From: [Clostridium] aminophilum
GTDB lineage: Bacteria; Bacillota; Clostridia; Lachnospirales; Lachnospiraceae
Direction of reading: 5' to 3'
Length of the DNA: 45,207 nt
Assembly: GCF_900101295.1 (NCBI RefSeq)
Contig: NZ_FOIL01000026.1
Coordinates: 1 to 45,207, forward strand
The first letter of the stretch is position 1; each line of letters opens with the position of its first letter. The notes under the pieces were generated by a model. That model made no database searches. It was given only the letters and a program-made list of their open reading frames with translations, and was not told the DNA's origin. Positions 1 through 9,692 of this stretch are shown here, piece after piece. The position numbers were made by a program, and so were the translations under genes.

Positions 1-344
1 AAGCAGCCGCTGTTGCTGAAAAGCTTCGTGAAATGAAGCTTTCCCAAGCTGCGCATAAAGTTGAAGAAGGCATCGAAGAGACGCTCACATACATGGACTA
101 TCCAACCGAACACTGGAACAGGATCCGAACCAACAATACAACAGAACGGGTTAACCGGGAAATCAAGCACCGTACAAAAGCGATTGGGGCTTTCCCGGAC
201 GGTCAAAGTGCCCTGATGTTGGTCTGCGCTCGCCTGCGCCATGTGGCCGCATCAAACTGGGGATCCAAACGATATCTGAACATGAATCACCTCTTCGACC
301 TGGAACTTCAGCACAAGGTTGACGATCAGTCTGCAGTCAGTTAA
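1..344 (+). CDS. IS256-family (Mutator-type) transposase, C-terminal part
   Basis: The reading frame is open from the first bases of the window (first full codon at position 3) and stops with TAA at 342-344, so only about the last 114 residues are present. The segment with W-x-R-I-R-T-N-N-T-T-E-R-V-N-R-E-I-K followed by G-A-F-P is the characteristic C-terminal region of IS256/Mutator DDE transposases; the E in this stretch is normally the last catalytic acidic residue. The gene is on the opposite strand to the polysaccharide operon and converges on its end. The 5' part lies outside the window, so it cannot be said whether the element is intact. The neighbouring rmlA is broken, which fits IS-linked rearrangement. 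Confidence 0.9.
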   Translation, partial: AAAVAEKLREMKLSQAAHKVEEGIEETLTYMDYPTEHWNRIRTNNTTERVNREIKHRTKAIGAFPDGQSALMLVCARLRHVAASNWGSKRYLNMNHLFDLELQHKVDDQSAVS

Positions 345-400
345 CGATGGTGAGCCGACGGGTGAAAATGAATTTGCGAAAAATTATTGACACTATCCAA
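345..400 (+). mobile_element. Probable right end of the IS256-type element
   Basis: The bases directly after the transposase stop form a short AT-rich non-coding tail containing TTGCGAAAAATTATTGACAC, the kind of sequence seen at IS256-family ends. The matching left inverted repeat and the target duplication lie outside the window, so the exact outer edge (about 390-400) is a guess. Confidence 0.4.
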
Positions 401-428
401 AACGCAGCTTCCCGAATGACACGATAAA

Positions 429-461
429 CAAAAAACTGAAACGGGCGGATTTCTCCGCCCG
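429..461 (-). terminator. Intrinsic terminator closing the polysaccharide operon
   Basis: On the minus strand an 8-bp perfect GC-rich stem (CGGGCGGA pairing with TCCGCCCG at 442-461) has a GAAA tetraloop and is followed by TTTCAGTTTTTTGTTT. The plus strand has no T-tract after the stem, so it acts for minus-strand transcription only. It lies about 125 bases downstream of the end of the broken rmlA. Confidence 0.85.
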
Positions 462-585
462 CTGTTGACATACCAACTTATATCCGTTATAAAGTAAGCA
501 ACCTGCCTGATGACTAATAATCCTTCTTTTTATAGTCTGTTAGGCATAAAATTCATCACAGGATGTCCTATTTACAGAGAATCCT

Positions 586-1052
586 TCACACACTCTCATC
601 AAAAGCTACAACACCAAAGCGCTCCGGGTCCGTCACGTAATAACCGAAGACAGTTGCCCTACCATTTTCCTCCGCATCTCTAACTGTAGCTTTAAGAAGC
701 GTTCTAAAGCCGTTACCGTAGAAGATGTTGTCACCCAGCACCATCGCTCCCGGTTCACCACCAAGGAACTCCTCCCCGAGAATAAATGCCTGCGCCAAGC
801 CATCGGGAGAAGGTTGAACTTTATAGATTAGGTTCACGCCATACTGTGAACCATCGCCAAGAAGATGTTCAGATCTTGGTGTATCATCCGGTGTGGAGAT
901 GATCATAATCCCTTAATCCCTGCAAGCATCAGCGTGGATATCGGATAATAAATCATAGGCTTATCGTAAACAGGCAGGAGCTGTTTACTTGTGACCATTG
1001 TTAGCGGATATAACCTTGTTCCTGCTCCGCCTGCTAAGATAATGCCTTTCAT
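586..1052 (-). pseudogene. rmlA: rmlA: glucose-1-phosphate thymidylyltransferase, frameshifted and truncated
   Basis: RmlA makes dTDP-glucose from glucose-1-phosphate and dTTP, the entry point to dTDP-deoxysugars. The start at 1052 follows an AAGGAG site and encodes the family's N-terminal signature ([17 protein letters not shown], then [16 protein letters not shown]). Near 910 a one-base loss shifts the frame where the normal protein reads about AGIKDIMIIST. The other frame then continues the true sequence ([29 protein letters not shown]) to FGVVAFDES and stops at 586. Normal RmlA is about 290 residues; only about the first 155 can be accounted for, so the 3' half is missing. The gene is therefore dead by two lesions. 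It is next to an IS256 end, the likely cause of the deletion. FdtA/FdtB upstream need dTDP-glucose, so an intact copy must exist elsewhere or that branch is inactive. Confidence 0.9.
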
Positions 1053-2022
1053 TACTTACTCCTTGTTTTTCAAACGATTTATCGAATGTAAACTTCAGGC
1101 TTCTTTCGCCTCCAATACTCTCTTTAAAGTCACATAATCCATAGTTTGGAATACTGTCTTCGGTAGCAATGGCCCTATCAATAATGCTATATCCCTTGTT
1201 ACCGAAATATCGGATAGCATGCCAAGATAGAAAGTTCATGGCTCCTGAATTCTCATAGCCTGGAATCAATCCGCTATATATACATTGCGCCACTCTATTA
1301 TCAATTGAATAATAAATCATTGACGCAATATTCTCTCCGTTTAATATTGCAATAAAAGCAGCATATTCTGTCAGTTTCATTGTCTCGTATATCTGTTCGA
1401 ACGTCATCCACGTAGGACGTCCTTTGGAATCATGATTAATCTTTATGATGTTATATGCTTCACGAAGTTCATCCTCAGTCAGGCAATTACAAACCGACAT
1501 TCCTGACTTAATTGCCTTCCTCAGATGACTGCGCGATTTCTTTGTGATAATCTGTTCATAATTATCAACATTCAACTTTTTTAAGTCGAGTATGTAATTA
1601 ATATCCATATTCACCATTCGATATCCGTGGCGGTAAAAAGAGCTAACCCAAGCCGCCAGATGATGCTCATCATAAGTCAAAGGAGGTAAAGTGAACCGCA
1701 GATTTTTAATCCCCTCTCCCCGGCAAAAATTGTCTATAGCTTGTATGGCAGAGTCATAGTCTGAAACACCGTTGTTGGAGTTGAGTGCAACAGGAAATGA
1801 ATATGGCGCAGAAAATGGGCACTTCCCTGCAGAATCTTTCACACCAATTATCATTCCAAATCGATTTGAGTTGCCTTTCTTTATAATAAGATAGAGAACT
1901 TCATCCACTTTTCCTTTATTCAGTTCGCAAAACCTGACAGAATTAAAAAATGCTGTGTTCTCAGGCAAACATCTTGAATACTCTTCCGGACTAACTTTTT
2001 CAATTATCCATGTGTCATCCAT
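985..2022 (-). CDS. FemAB-like GNAT-fold acyltransferase
   Basis: The 345-residue protein has the double-GNAT look of FemAB-like transferases found in polysaccharide clusters. These features include the segment [14 protein letters not shown], an L[11 protein letters not shown] strand, and A-S-M-I-Y-Y followed by the C-terminal FKESIGGE motif. Such enzymes transfer an acyl or aminoacyl group to an amino sugar or a peptide amine; the substrate here is unknown. N-acylation of the 3-amino sugar made by FdtA/FdtB is a reasonable guess, because no classic FdtC is seen. The start at 2022 is preferred over the ATG at 2040 because a strong GGGAGG site lies at proper distance. The 3' end overlaps the rmlA start by 68 bases, and the rmlA ribosome site is inside this gene. 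It has no signal peptide or membrane segment. Confidence 0.65.
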   Translation of the reverse strand: MDDTWIIEKVSPEEYSRCLPENTAFFNSVRFCELNKGKVDEVLYLIIKKGNSNRFGMIIGVKDSAGKCPFSAPYSFPVALNSNNGVSDYDSAIQAIDNFCRGEGIKNLRFTLPPLTYDEHHLAAWVSSFYRHGYRMVNMDINYILDLKKLNVDNYEQIITKKSRSHLRKAIKSGMSVCNCLTEDELREAYNIIKINHDSKGRPTWMTFEQIYETMKLTEYAAFIAILNGENIASMIYYSIDNRVAQCIYSGLIPGYENSGAMNFLSWHAIRYFGNKGYSIIDRAIATEDSIPNYGLCDFKESIGGERSLKFTFDKSFEKQGVSNERHYLSRRSRNKVISANNGHK

Positions 2023-2052
2023 AACTTTTCCTCCCGCCATTAGGGTAGCAAC

Positions 2053-2673
2053 TCACTTCATAGGAAGCCAGGTATAGTCATCCTCCGAGGTTACACATTT
2101 GTACAGCTGATCAATATGATTCTCTACAAGGCTTCTATCAATCTTGCTGTAATCAATTCTTTTCAACTTCTCAATTGTTTGAGGTTCAAAACGATACCTT
2201 AGCACTTTTGCGGGGACACCACCGACAATAGCATAAGGAGGAACATCCTTAGTAACCACCGCGCCAGCAGCCACAATGGCGCCTTGTCCAATACGAACTC
2301 CAGATAAGATTGTAGACCTATAACCTATCCACACATCGTCCTCTATAACAATATCTCCCTTTGAAACACCTTCCAACCTCTCGCCTAAAACTTTAACCCG
2401 AAACGGAAAGCTGGAGATATGGTCAACATAATGGTCTGCACTTAATAAAAAGGCTACTTCGGGAGCTATTGAACAGTAATTCCCAATGGATATACGATTA
2501 TTATCATTATATGCTGATACATATAATTCACCGTATGTATATTTCCCAACATCAATCAGATCAATATTTACAGCCTTTTTTATATGTGTTGAATTGTGAC
2601 GATTACGTGCTCTCCATTTTCGCCTTATACTTGTAAGCACAAGCCTGTTTTTTATTGCAATGTAAAGACTCAT
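2053..2673 (-). CDS. CatB-type hexapeptide-repeat O-acetyltransferase
   Basis: The 206-residue protein has a left-handed beta-helix acetyltransferase fold. It reads [10 protein letters not shown], then a loop with SADHYVDH holding the likely catalytic His. Next come [10 protein letters not shown] and [30 protein letters not shown], the classic acetyl-CoA-binding end of the xenobiotic/CatB branch. In polysaccharide loci these enzymes O- or N-acetylate sugars. It could acetylate the Fuc3N/Qui3N sugar made by FdtAB or O-acetylate a repeat unit. The start follows a GGGGAG site. It sits between the flippase and the FemAB-like gene, with gaps of 14 and about 30 bases. It is visibly AT-rich. Confidence 0.8.
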   Translation of the reverse strand: MSLYIAIKNRLVLTSIRRKWRARNRHNSTHIKKAVNIDLIDVGKYTYGELYVSAYNDNNRISIGNYCSIAPEVAFLLSADHYVDHISSFPFRVKVLGERLEGVSKGDIVIEDDVWIGYRSTILSGVRIGQGAIVAAGAVVTKDVPPYAIVGGVPAKVLRYRFEPQTIEKLKRIDYSKIDRSLVENHIDQLYKCVTSEDDYTWLPMK

Positions 2674-2687
2674 AATGCTCCCCTTAA

Positions 2688-4127
2688 TTATGCTTTTCTC
2701 ATTTTTCCGGGAATCAGCGATTCTAATATCGCTTTCAAATCCGTACGGTAGAGAACGAAAAACACCATTGCTATAGCAGCCGCTAGGATAGTTGAAATAA
2801 CTGCATTATTAATCAGCAAAAATCTCCATATTAGGATATAGCCAACAGTTATAATAATTGTTAATAGAAACCTGTTGGATAAGCGTATTAATTTGAGATG
2901 AAGTAAGATAGCAATTGCAATTGCTGTTGAAATTATGTATCCCAGCATTGATGCTAATGCTGCCCCTTCAATCCCCATGATCGGAATCATAAAATAGTTA
3001 AGTACTACGTTAAATACCGCACCAACAAGCAAAGTCACAGTAGTAAGCCATGTTTGTTTTCTTATTGTGAATTGGTTCGCATTTACTTGAAATAGCATTT
3101 GCATAAGAGGTGCCATAAATAAGTATGGAGCGACAATATATCCTTTCTCATAATCTCCATCGAAAAACCATGCGCATAGTGGCTTACATAATGCAAATAC
3201 GAATATTCCAGTTACAAACGATAACGCCCCCAAGTATTCCAAAATTCGTGCTCTAGTTTCTACTTGATCTTTATCTTTCATAGTCTTAAAAGCAAAATAT
3301 GACCAACCACCCGAAAATGCTAAATAAATTATTTGGCTGCAATGGCCTAATTTTGCTCCAGCGGTGTAAATGCCTACTTGCGCTACATCCAGAAGATTAC
3401 TTATCATAATCTTATCGCTGGAACTGAAGATCCAATAGATCAAGAACGTAGGTGCCAGTGGTATTGACATTTTTAGAAGTGAAGGCAAAATACTCCGGTC
3501 AAATTTTTTAATTGAAAACCATTGTCGATTTAAAAAATAGTAAATTATAATTACGCAAGTATCCGCAATAATCGTAGCAAGAGGAATAGCAATGATGTAG
3601 TAGCCTCTTAAAATCAGCACAATCGCCAATGAATAAGCTATGCATGGAACTAATGCGTTAACAATCAAATAGGTCTTCCTCTTGTTCTGCATTCTTGTGG
3701 GAGCACCCATTATTGTATTGGTGCCGGTAATTGCAGAACCTACAGCGGCCATCAAAACTAAATAAGTATACTGAGAATCTTTAAATACGAATTTAGACAG
3801 TAGCTCCTGTAGGACAACCATTATCAAAAACACGCATAAAGAAGTCAAAATTGTAAAACCTATCGCAGTAGAGCAAACTCGTTTCTGATGGTCTAAGTCG
3901 TCCTCGCGGTCAAAGAAGAGCCGAAACATTGCATCATACATTCCCATGACGGCAATTGCTCTTCCAAAAGACAGCATGGTGGAGCAAAGATCACTCAATC
4001 CATAATACGTTGTATCTGGAAACAGTCTGGTTACTATTGGAACCATAATGATTGGTATCAGCTTAGAGATCACACCTCCAAAGCCAAACACCAGCATATT
4101 CTCTACAAACAGTTTACTTTTTTTCAT
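2688..4127 (-). CDS. Wzx-type oligosaccharide flippase (third in the locus)
   Basis: The 479-residue protein has about 12-14 hydrophobic helices throughout, no soluble domain, and an N-terminus ([20 protein letters not shown]) typical of the polysaccharide transporter/MATE-like family. It should move an undecaprenyl-diphosphate-linked repeat unit across the cytoplasmic membrane. Conserved features include an early R-L-F-P-D and a G-x-Y-x-A-G-A-K-L segment in the middle. Codon use is AT-rich, unlike the flippases at 32.7 and 42.1 kb, which indicates a separate origin. It probably serves the repeat unit assembled by the left-hand glycosyltransferases and the Wzy at 7.2 kb. Confidence 0.88.
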   Translation of the reverse strand: MKKSKLFVENMLVFGFGGVISKLIPIIMVPIVTRLFPDTTYYGLSDLCSTMLSFGRAIAVMGMYDAMFRLFFDREDDLDHQKRVCSTAIGFTILTSLCVFLIMVVLQELLSKFVFKDSQYTYLVLMAAVGSAITGTNTIMGAPTRMQNKRKTYLIVNALVPCIAYSLAIVLILRGYYIIAIPLATIIADTCVIIIYYFLNRQWFSIKKFDRSILPSLLKMSIPLAPTFLIYWIFSSSDKIMISNLLDVAQVGIYTAGAKLGHCSQIIYLAFSGGWSYFAFKTMKDKDQVETRARILEYLGALSFVTGIFVFALCKPLCAWFFDGDYEKGYIVAPYLFMAPLMQMLFQVNANQFTIRKQTWLTTVTLLVGAVFNVVLNYFMIPIMGIEGAALASMLGYIISTAIAIAILLHLKLIRLSNRFLLTIIITVGYILIWRFLLINNAVISTILAAAIAMVFFVLYRTDLKAILESLIPGKMRKA

Positions 4128-4161
4128 CTGGCCTTATATCTCCTGAAAATGTGATCCTTTA

Positions 4162-5613
4162 TCACATTTTTCTTTTCATCAGTCTCTGTTTGACTTTATA
4201 TATAAAAATTCTTGACGTAAGAATTGGGCTGCACTTCAGAAAAGGCATTAATGCGTCATTATGAAAATGTCTTTCAAAGGAATTCTTACCAAACCTTTTA
4301 CAATAAACATCCCTTAGATCCGCAGTATCAATTTCCTTATAGCTTATGTCAAATTGGCTCTTTCTATCATTAATAATAGAAACAAGATTCTCCTGGAAGC
4401 ACTTTTCTGTAATAACTGAATCCTTTACCCTTTCATTAACTTCTTTGCGGAAAGAAGAATCACTTGACATCCTCAGCAATATATCCACAGTGTCATTTAC
4501 GGTCTTGAATTTTATCTCTAGTTTATCTTCATTTATTAATTCTCCACCACCAGACACACTACTTTCTAAAGTTATAGGCGCCTTTCCTGAAATAGCAGCA
4601 TATTGCATCATTAATCCGCCCGTTTGTGGATAAGTGTTAAAGTAAATATCGCAGTTCTTTAAGACTTCTAACAAATCCTGTCTTTCTTTGGTATGAACTA
4701 CACGATTTGGAAAACGTGATTCTAACTTTAATAATTCGCTGTTATTCCCACTACCCGCATACCAAAATACTATTTTATCGTTGCGGTCTAAGCAATTCTC
4801 TATCACTCTGTAATAAGCATTATTCTGACCATCGAACGTTTTATATAGGGATCCTCCTGAAAAGATTACTATTTTCCCATCTCTATCAAATGGAAAACCC
4901 TCGAATTTCTTCCACTGATTAACAAACGGATAAAAAGGCAACATGATTATTTGTTCTTCAGGTATATGCCTGTACTGCCGTGCAACATTGGCTCCATACT
5001 CTCGGAATTCAATAAAATAATCCGCAACATTTTTCCCAATCCAAAATGCATGATCTGTCAAATCTATATAGTATCTTTCACATACATTACCAATACAATT
5101 AAAGGCTAGAGCAGCACTAACATCTGCAGGGTGCATATAGACAAACAGTGTTTTCGGCGAAATTTTATTTGTTAAAGAATAAAGATACTTCGACTTATTG
5201 ACATATGATTCTTTTTCGTCATAAGTTAGGATCACAGATTTCTGGTCAGTGTTAAGAATACTCGTTATCGTTGGAATCTTTTCAATTGCGGCTTTCTTAA
5301 CTACATATGCGATATGTAATCCACTCTTTATCAAAGCACTCAAATACTGTAGCGCTAAGCCTCTGTTATCAAGTCCGAAGCCGTCATAGAATAGCACATC
5401 TATAGGCTTGTCTGTTTTTATGGTATCGGTTTGTCCTACACATATTGACGAACCCATTGCTTGTAAGATGTCTTCCAACTCGTCATCTATGTATTCTTGA
5501 TTGTACTGGTACATTATATTTGCATAGGAAGACATAAGGCACAGGCAATCTTCATACTGGCTTTTGTTGTACGTCTGTACAATTGCATCTTTCAGTTGCT
5601 CAATTTCGTACAT
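4162..5613 (-). CDS. GT-B-fold glycosyltransferase-like protein
   Basis: The 483-residue cytosolic protein starts after GGGAG. The first 65 residues are an acidic helical segment. A GT-B pair of Rossmann-like domains follows: DVLFYDGFGLDNRG at about residue 73, and IVIFSGG followed by KIVFWYAGSG. The donor-site region is IYFNTYPQTGGLMMQYAA, where the GG-x-x-x-x-Y-A replaces the usual E-x7-E of GT4. A late K-x-x-D-S-V-I segment ends the domain. It probably adds one sugar to the repeat unit, but donor and linkage cannot be read from the sequence. It is separated from FdtB by 125 bases, the longest gap in this part of the operon, where a weak promoter-like sequence lies. Confidence 0.65.
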   Translation of the reverse strand: MYEIEQLKDAIVQTYNKSQYEDCLCLMSSYANIMYQYNQEYIDDELEDILQAMGSSICVGQTDTIKTDKPIDVLFYDGFGLDNRGLALQYLSALIKSGLHIAYVVKKAAIEKIPTITSILNTDQKSVILTYDEKESYVNKSKYLYSLTNKISPKTLFVYMHPADVSAALAFNCIGNVCERYYIDLTDHAFWIGKNVADYFIEFREYGANVARQYRHIPEEQIIMLPFYPFVNQWKKFEGFPFDRDGKIVIFSGGSLYKTFDGQNNAYYRVIENCLDRNDKIVFWYAGSGNNSELLKLESRFPNRVVHTKERQDLLEVLKNCDIYFNTYPQTGGLMMQYAAISGKAPITLESSVSGGGELINEDKLEIKFKTVNDTVDILLRMSSDSSFRKEVNERVKDSVITEKCFQENLVSIINDRKSQFDISYKEIDTADLRDVYCKRFGKNSFERHFHNDALMPFLKCSPILTSRIFIYKVKQRLMKRKM

Positions 5614-5712
5614 CTTATATCTCCCATTCTTTGCCTGCCATAAATAAAACCTGATGTTTCTCTTTCACACAAGATTTTTTGAATGGCATAACTTTGGATT
5701 TATCTTATCCCA

Positions 5713-5742
5713 TATATAATACTCTTCACTTATTCCAGTCAA
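5713..5742 (-). promoter_or_regulatory. Weak internal promoter candidate ahead of the 4.2-kb glycosyltransferase
   Basis: The minus strand has TTGACT at 5737-5742 (overlapping the end of fdtB) and TATATA at 5713-5718, with an 18-base spacer. TATTAT lies 15 bases from the same -35. The rest of the gap (5614-5712) shows no gene. The call rests on sequence match alone in an AT-rich region. Confidence 0.25.
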
Positions 5743-6833
5743 AACTCATTAACGGCATCAATTACATATTGTATTTCTTCATCTTTAATTCCATAGTACA
5801 TAGGAATGCTTAGTTCAGTGGCGCTGATTTCTTCCGCAATAGGGTATGCTCCCCTTGGCTGATTCAAGTCTTTATAGCATTCCTGCAGGTGCATCGGAAT
5901 CGGATAATGTTTATTAGTTCCTATCCCCTTTTCATTCAAATGTCTTTCAAGGCCATCCCGATCAGCACAGCGAATCCCGTATATATGCCAAACAGGTGCG
6001 CAATAATCTGGCACATAGGGAACTGTTACTTTGGAATTCTTAATCCCTTCTGTGTACATCGTTGCGATTCTTCTACGCTCCTCATTCATCCGGTCAAGAT
6101 GAGGAAGTTTAGCTGCTAAGAATGCCGCTTGAAGTTCGTCAAGCCTGCTATTGTTCCCTTTGTAAATATGATGATACTTGTAATCCGAACCGTAATTTCC
6201 TAGTGCACGGATCTTATCAGCCAAGTCCTTATCATTGGTAACAACTGCACCTGCATCACCAAGTGCGCCAAGATTCTTTCCAGGATAAAAGCTAAAACCT
6301 GCGGCATCACCAAACGTGCCAACCTTCTGCCCCTTGTAAGTTGCACCGTGTGCCTGTGCGCAATCTTCTATCACTTTCAGATCATATTTTCTGGCGATGT
6401 CCATAATTGGATCCATTTCGCAAGCCTGACCATAAAGATGAACCGGCATGATGGCTTTAGTTTTATCTGTAATCGAATCTTCTATCCGTGAGGGATCGAT
6501 ATTAAAGGTTCTGATATCCGGCTCCACAAACACCGGCGTTGCCCCTACATAGGTGACTGCCAGAGCTGTTGCAATATAGGTATTCGAAGGAACAATCACC
6601 TCATCGCCGTTACCAATTCCTAATGCCTTCAAACTAAGCATCAAAGCATCCAGTCCATTACCAACACCTACGCAATATTCTGTACCGCAGTAATCAGCGA
6701 ATGCTTTCTCAAATGTCTCATCCTCAACCCCTTCAATGTACCATGATCTTGTGAAAACTCGATCAAAGGCTCCTCTTAAATCGTTGTTCAGTTCTTTCTC
6801 CATTGGAAGAAATGATACAAATGGAATCTTCAC
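5739..6833 (-). CDS. fdtB: DegT/DnrJ-family aminotransferase, dTDP-3-keto-6-deoxyhexose transaminase (FdtB/QdtB type)
   Basis: This PLP enzyme moves an amino group from glutamate to C3 of dTDP-3-keto-6-deoxyhexose, giving dTDP-3-amino-3,6-dideoxyhexose (Fuc3N or Qui3N). The 364-residue length is typical of the sugar aminotransferase family. Visible landmarks are GVGNGLDAL (residues 56-64), EDCAQAHGA (156-164), and [13 protein letters not shown] with PLP Lys186. A late NYGSDYKY-H motif is frequent in the FdtB/QdtB/TylB branch. It overlaps the 3' end of fdtA by 4 bases, so the pair is translationally coupled and acts in sequence. Which epimer is made depends on the FdtA-like isomerase and cannot be decided here. 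The symbol is by family and context. Confidence 0.85.
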   Translation of the reverse strand: MKIPFVSFLPMEKELNNDLRGAFDRVFTRSWYIEGVEDETFEKAFADYCGTEYCVGVGNGLDALMLSLKALGIGNGDEVIVPSNTYIATALAVTYVGATPVFVEPDIRTFNIDPSRIEDSITDKTKAIMPVHLYGQACEMDPIMDIARKYDLKVIEDCAQAHGATYKGQKVGTFGDAAGFSFYPGKNLGALGDAGAVVTNDKDLADKIRALGNYGSDYKYHHIYKGNNSRLDELQAAFLAAKLPHLDRMNEERRRIATMYTEGIKNSKVTVPYVPDYCAPVWHIYGIRCADRDGLERHLNEKGIGTNKHYPIPMHLQECYKDLNQPRGAYPIAEEISATELSIPMYYGIKDEEIQYVIDAVNEF

Positions 6834-7264
6834 TCTGCTACCTCCTTTGCGGATGTTGTGTCACCGCAGTTCCTTACATATTCTAAAAATTCATCATAGT
6901 TCCTTATGTAATCTGATTCATCATAAAGCTCTGACGCCAGAACCATAAGTACAGCGTCGGGTGAAAAATCAAACATTTCTCTCCACATGGCGTTGGAAAC
7001 ATATAGCCCCTCATAAGGTTTTTCAAGAGGAATAATTTTTGTTTCTTTTCCGTTATCCAGCTTAATCTTGCAGCTGCCATGAATACACACCAAAATCTGT
7101 TGTAACGATTTGTGAGCGTGGTATCCTCTTGTCACGCCTTCTGCCGTGTCATACATGTAATAGACACGCTTAATCTTAAAAGGGATATCCTTAAACTCTT
7201 CTAATGCCACAAGCTGGCCACGTTCATCTCCGTGTGGTTGAAAAACGTATTTTATGACCTGCAT
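6830..7264 (-). CDS. fdtA: dTDP-4-keto-6-deoxyglucose 3,4-ketoisomerase (FdtA/QdtA type)
   Basis: The 144-residue cupin converts dTDP-4-keto-6-deoxyglucose to the 3-keto isomer that FdtB aminates. The opening [10 protein letters not shown], then the cupin core [19 protein letters not shown] with its catalytic His residues, and [10 protein letters not shown] are diagnostic of the WxcM C-terminal/FdtA family. Translation starts at 7264 behind a strong GGAGG. That Shine-Dalgarno lies inside the last codons of the upstream polymerase gene, which overlaps this one by 41 bases. The required 4,6-dehydratase (RmlB) is not in the window, and the local rmlA is broken. Confidence 0.88.
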   Translation of the reverse strand: MQVIKYVFQPHGDERGQLVALEEFKDIPFKIKRVYYMYDTAEGVTRGYHAHKSLQQILVCIHGSCKIKLDNGKETKIIPLEKPYEGLYVSNAMWREMFDFSPDAVLMVLASELYDESDYIRNYDEFLEYVRNCGDTTSAKEVAE

Positions 7265-8516
7265 GTTTCTTGACCTCCTCTTCTTTCTCCTTGAGGGGAA
7301 TTGGTTCAGTTGCTTTTAGAAAAGCAAAGCCAGTAAACAGTATCGTCATATATTCGATACTAAAAACCCATGGTCGCTGATATATCGACGCTATAAAAAC
7401 TATAAGGAATGCCAATGAATCTGGCGACCTGCCGTAATAGAAATAAGCTAATATAATAAAACCTATTAACATGCCAAAGCCGACAAATCCATACTCATAA
7501 ATCAGGTTTCTGTAAGAAGCAGCTGCTGTCATACCAGGTGTTTTAGCAATAACGCCACGACCCTCCCCCATGACTAAAGCGTCACCGCCATCTTCAAGAA
7601 ATCTCTTGTACTCATAATCATAAGATGAAGTTGTTCGGTTATCCTCAACAAAGAATATTGATGTCAAATCAATTCTGCTCTGAAGCTGTGCCAGCTGAGG
7701 ATTCTCGAACTCCATGTTCATAAAAGCACTTACTCCAATTACAAGAAAGATGACCAAAAAAGCAAGTTTATGAAGTCCTGCATGAAAACACTTTATGATT
7801 GCAAAAACAATAACTAACAGATAAAATGCCATGGATAGGGAGAACATCCCTTCTATAAACAAGATAATCATCCATTTCTTGTCTATACGCTTATAACCAC
7901 CGGCAAAAAGCAAACCACATAATGTACCAACAACGCCAGGTTCATCAAAAATCCCACAGTATCTTTGTGGATGAAATGGATTCACTATAATCAATCCCAA
8001 AGGATAATGTTCATAATACACGCCCATGACCTGCTTACCAGCATGCGCGCTTAGAAGAATTCCATGAGGTATGCTAATCCCCGCCAAACTTAGAACAAAA
8101 AATACAACACCTGGTAAACATGCTATAGCAAATATTTTTACAATAAATTTGAAAATATCAGCCCCGTCTTCTCCGCTCATAAGGATCAAAGTTATAAGAT
8201 TCAACAGGAGAAAGACATCTGATAAAATAATATTGTACTGTGGATTTTTCCCAAAAAACGCCATGTGCATCATGAGAAGGAAGCATAAAAGCAGAAGGAA
8301 GAATCCTTTGATATTTACTTTTCCACTTCCGTGCCCCCAAATTATCATGAATGCAAACAGGAGTACAATACTGCCGTAAGAAAGACATGTGAGTGCTTTA
8401 ATGACAAGCCTGCTATTGAATGTATCCCACATAAAATAGCAATATGAATTTAAAAAAATGCACAGAGAATAAATTAACTTTATTGCAAATCCAGGATTGA
8501 CCTTTATTTTAACCAT
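7224..8516 (-). CDS. Wzy-type O-antigen/polysaccharide polymerase (membrane)
   Basis: The protein of about 430 residues has 10-12 predicted transmembrane helices and a large loop in the C-terminal half (about residues 270-330, containing ENPQLAQLQSRID and GGDALVMGEGRG). This topology is that of Wzy/O-antigen ligase family proteins, which join lipid-linked repeat units outside the membrane. An early LLSAHAGKQVMGVYYEHYP and a NPFHPQRYCGIFDEPG loop resemble other Clostridia polymerases. The ATG at 8516 is chosen; in-frame GTG codons at 8522 and 8528 are possible starts given the AAGG just upstream. The gene ends inside fdtA. It is one of two polymerases in the window. Confidence 0.8.
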   Translation of the reverse strand: MVKIKVNPGFAIKLIYSLCIFLNSYCYFMWDTFNSRLVIKALTCLSYGSIVLLFAFMIIWGHGSGKVNIKGFFLLLLCFLLMMHMAFFGKNPQYNIILSDVFLLLNLITLILMSGEDGADIFKFIVKIFAIACLPGVVFFVLSLAGISIPHGILLSAHAGKQVMGVYYEHYPLGLIIVNPFHPQRYCGIFDEPGVVGTLCGLLFAGGYKRIDKKWMIILFIEGMFSLSMAFYLLVIVFAIIKCFHAGLHKLAFLVIFLVIGVSAFMNMEFENPQLAQLQSRIDLTSIFFVEDNRTTSSYDYEYKRFLEDGGDALVMGEGRGVIAKTPGMTAAASYRNLIYEYGFVGFGMLIGFIILAYFYYGRSPDSLAFLIVFIASIYQRPWVFSIEYMTILFTGFAFLKATEPIPLKEKEEEVKKHAGHKIRFSTTRR

Positions 8517-8531
8517 ATACACTACCACGCC

Positions 8532-9692
8532 TTAGTAATTAGGGAATTCCCCCGTATTCAGCAATGCTGTTCGAATGGCTTCCAGATATCCATATCCGTT
8601 TTCCTCGTCCGGCTCTAGATATCCACCTTCTGCCCATTCGTTCCAAGCATAGATAAATATCATATCTTTATGATATTCATTTTTTGCTTTAATAATCTGT
8701 TGTTCTAAATAGCTCTCAAACTTATCTGGTGTTGCTCCTGTGAACACATGGCCGCCCATACCATGTCTTGGAGTGTTATCCCACATAGCGAATGCGCCGG
8801 GTAACCTTTTTGAATCTACAACAGGTGCATTGATTATTCTCTTCCACATTTCATCATAATCATATTTCTTAACCTCATTTTCGTTTTTCACTCCACGCAA
8901 TACTCTTAAATCTATTCCAATGTTCTTTCCCATCCAATCCGATAATCTGTTATAGTATTTCCTTAGAAAATACTTTGATTTACTTCCTATTCTTCGCTTT
9001 TCTTCTTGGTATTCGTATTTTGCATAAATGGGCTGAAATTCGATATCATAATCATATCTACTATCATCTTTGGCTGCTGAATTGAAGTCCATATTCCCAT
9101 GCTGATAGGCAGTGGCAATTCCCGGAAAACCTGCCGCTTTTGCCAACTCCTGAAAATAATCTAACATTTCATTTCCACATCCGATTATTTCTGGTTTGTA
9201 TATGATGAACAATGGCTTCCCATCGACTTTGATATATCGTTCATCCCTAAAGAATGACAGCAAATAATCAAAGTGCTCCTTCCACTCCTTCTCTCTACCA
9301 TATTTTTGAAGAATCAATGGTTCATTCGATCCTACCCATGCTTTCGTCCACGCTTCATTTGCCCAGCAGATACAAAACGGCAGATCTATTTCTTTATTTG
9401 CCAACATTTGCTCCATTGGTTTCTCAAGAAGAAGTTTTCCGTTAAACCAATAATGATAATAGCAAAATCCGTACACCCCATACTTTTTTGCCAATTTCAC
9501 TTGCCAAAGTTTTACATCATCCTCAAGCAGATTATAATAATTATTATTCAACGGCACCTTTGGTTGAACATGACCTTCATATAAAGGTTTTGCATTTTTT
9601 ACATTCACCCATTCTGTAAAGCCATCTCCCCACCATTCATCATTTTCAGGTATATTGTGGAATTGAGGAAGGTAAAATGCTATGATTTTCAT
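8532..9692 (-). CDS. WbsX-like glycosyltransferase / GH99-like domain protein
   Basis: The 386-residue protein opens with IIAFYLPQFH and D-E-W-W-G-D-G-F-T-E-W, then GFCYYHYWFNGK, FCICWANEAWTKAW, and near the end FIYAWNEWAEGGYLEPD. This set is diagnostic of the WbsX family. Members are common in O-antigen and rhamnan loci and are annotated as glycosyltransferases although the fold is that of GH99-type TIM barrels. Whether it forms or cleaves a bond is not established from sequence. There is no signal peptide, so it should act in the cytosol on the growing lipid-linked oligosaccharide. Start and upstream stop share one base (TAATG), indicating coupling to the GT4 gene. Confidence 0.85.
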   Translation of the reverse strand: MKIIAFYLPQFHNIPENDEWWGDGFTEWVNVKNAKPLYEGHVQPKVPLNNNYYNLLEDDVKLWQVKLAKKYGVYGFCYYHYWFNGKLLLEKPMEQMLANKEIDLPFCICWANEAWTKAWVGSNEPLILQKYGREKEWKEHFDYLLSFFRDERYIKVDGKPLFIIYKPEIIGCGNEMLDYFQELAKAAGFPGIATAYQHGNMDFNSAAKDDSRYDYDIEFQPIYAKYEYQEEKRRIGSKSKYFLRKYYNRLSDWMGKNIGIDLRVLRGVKNENEVKKYDYDEMWKRIINAPVVDSKRLPGAFAMWDNTPRHGMGGHVFTGATPDKFESYLEQQIIKAKNEYHKDMIFIYAWNEWAEGGYLEPDEENGYGYLEAIRTALLNTGEFPNY

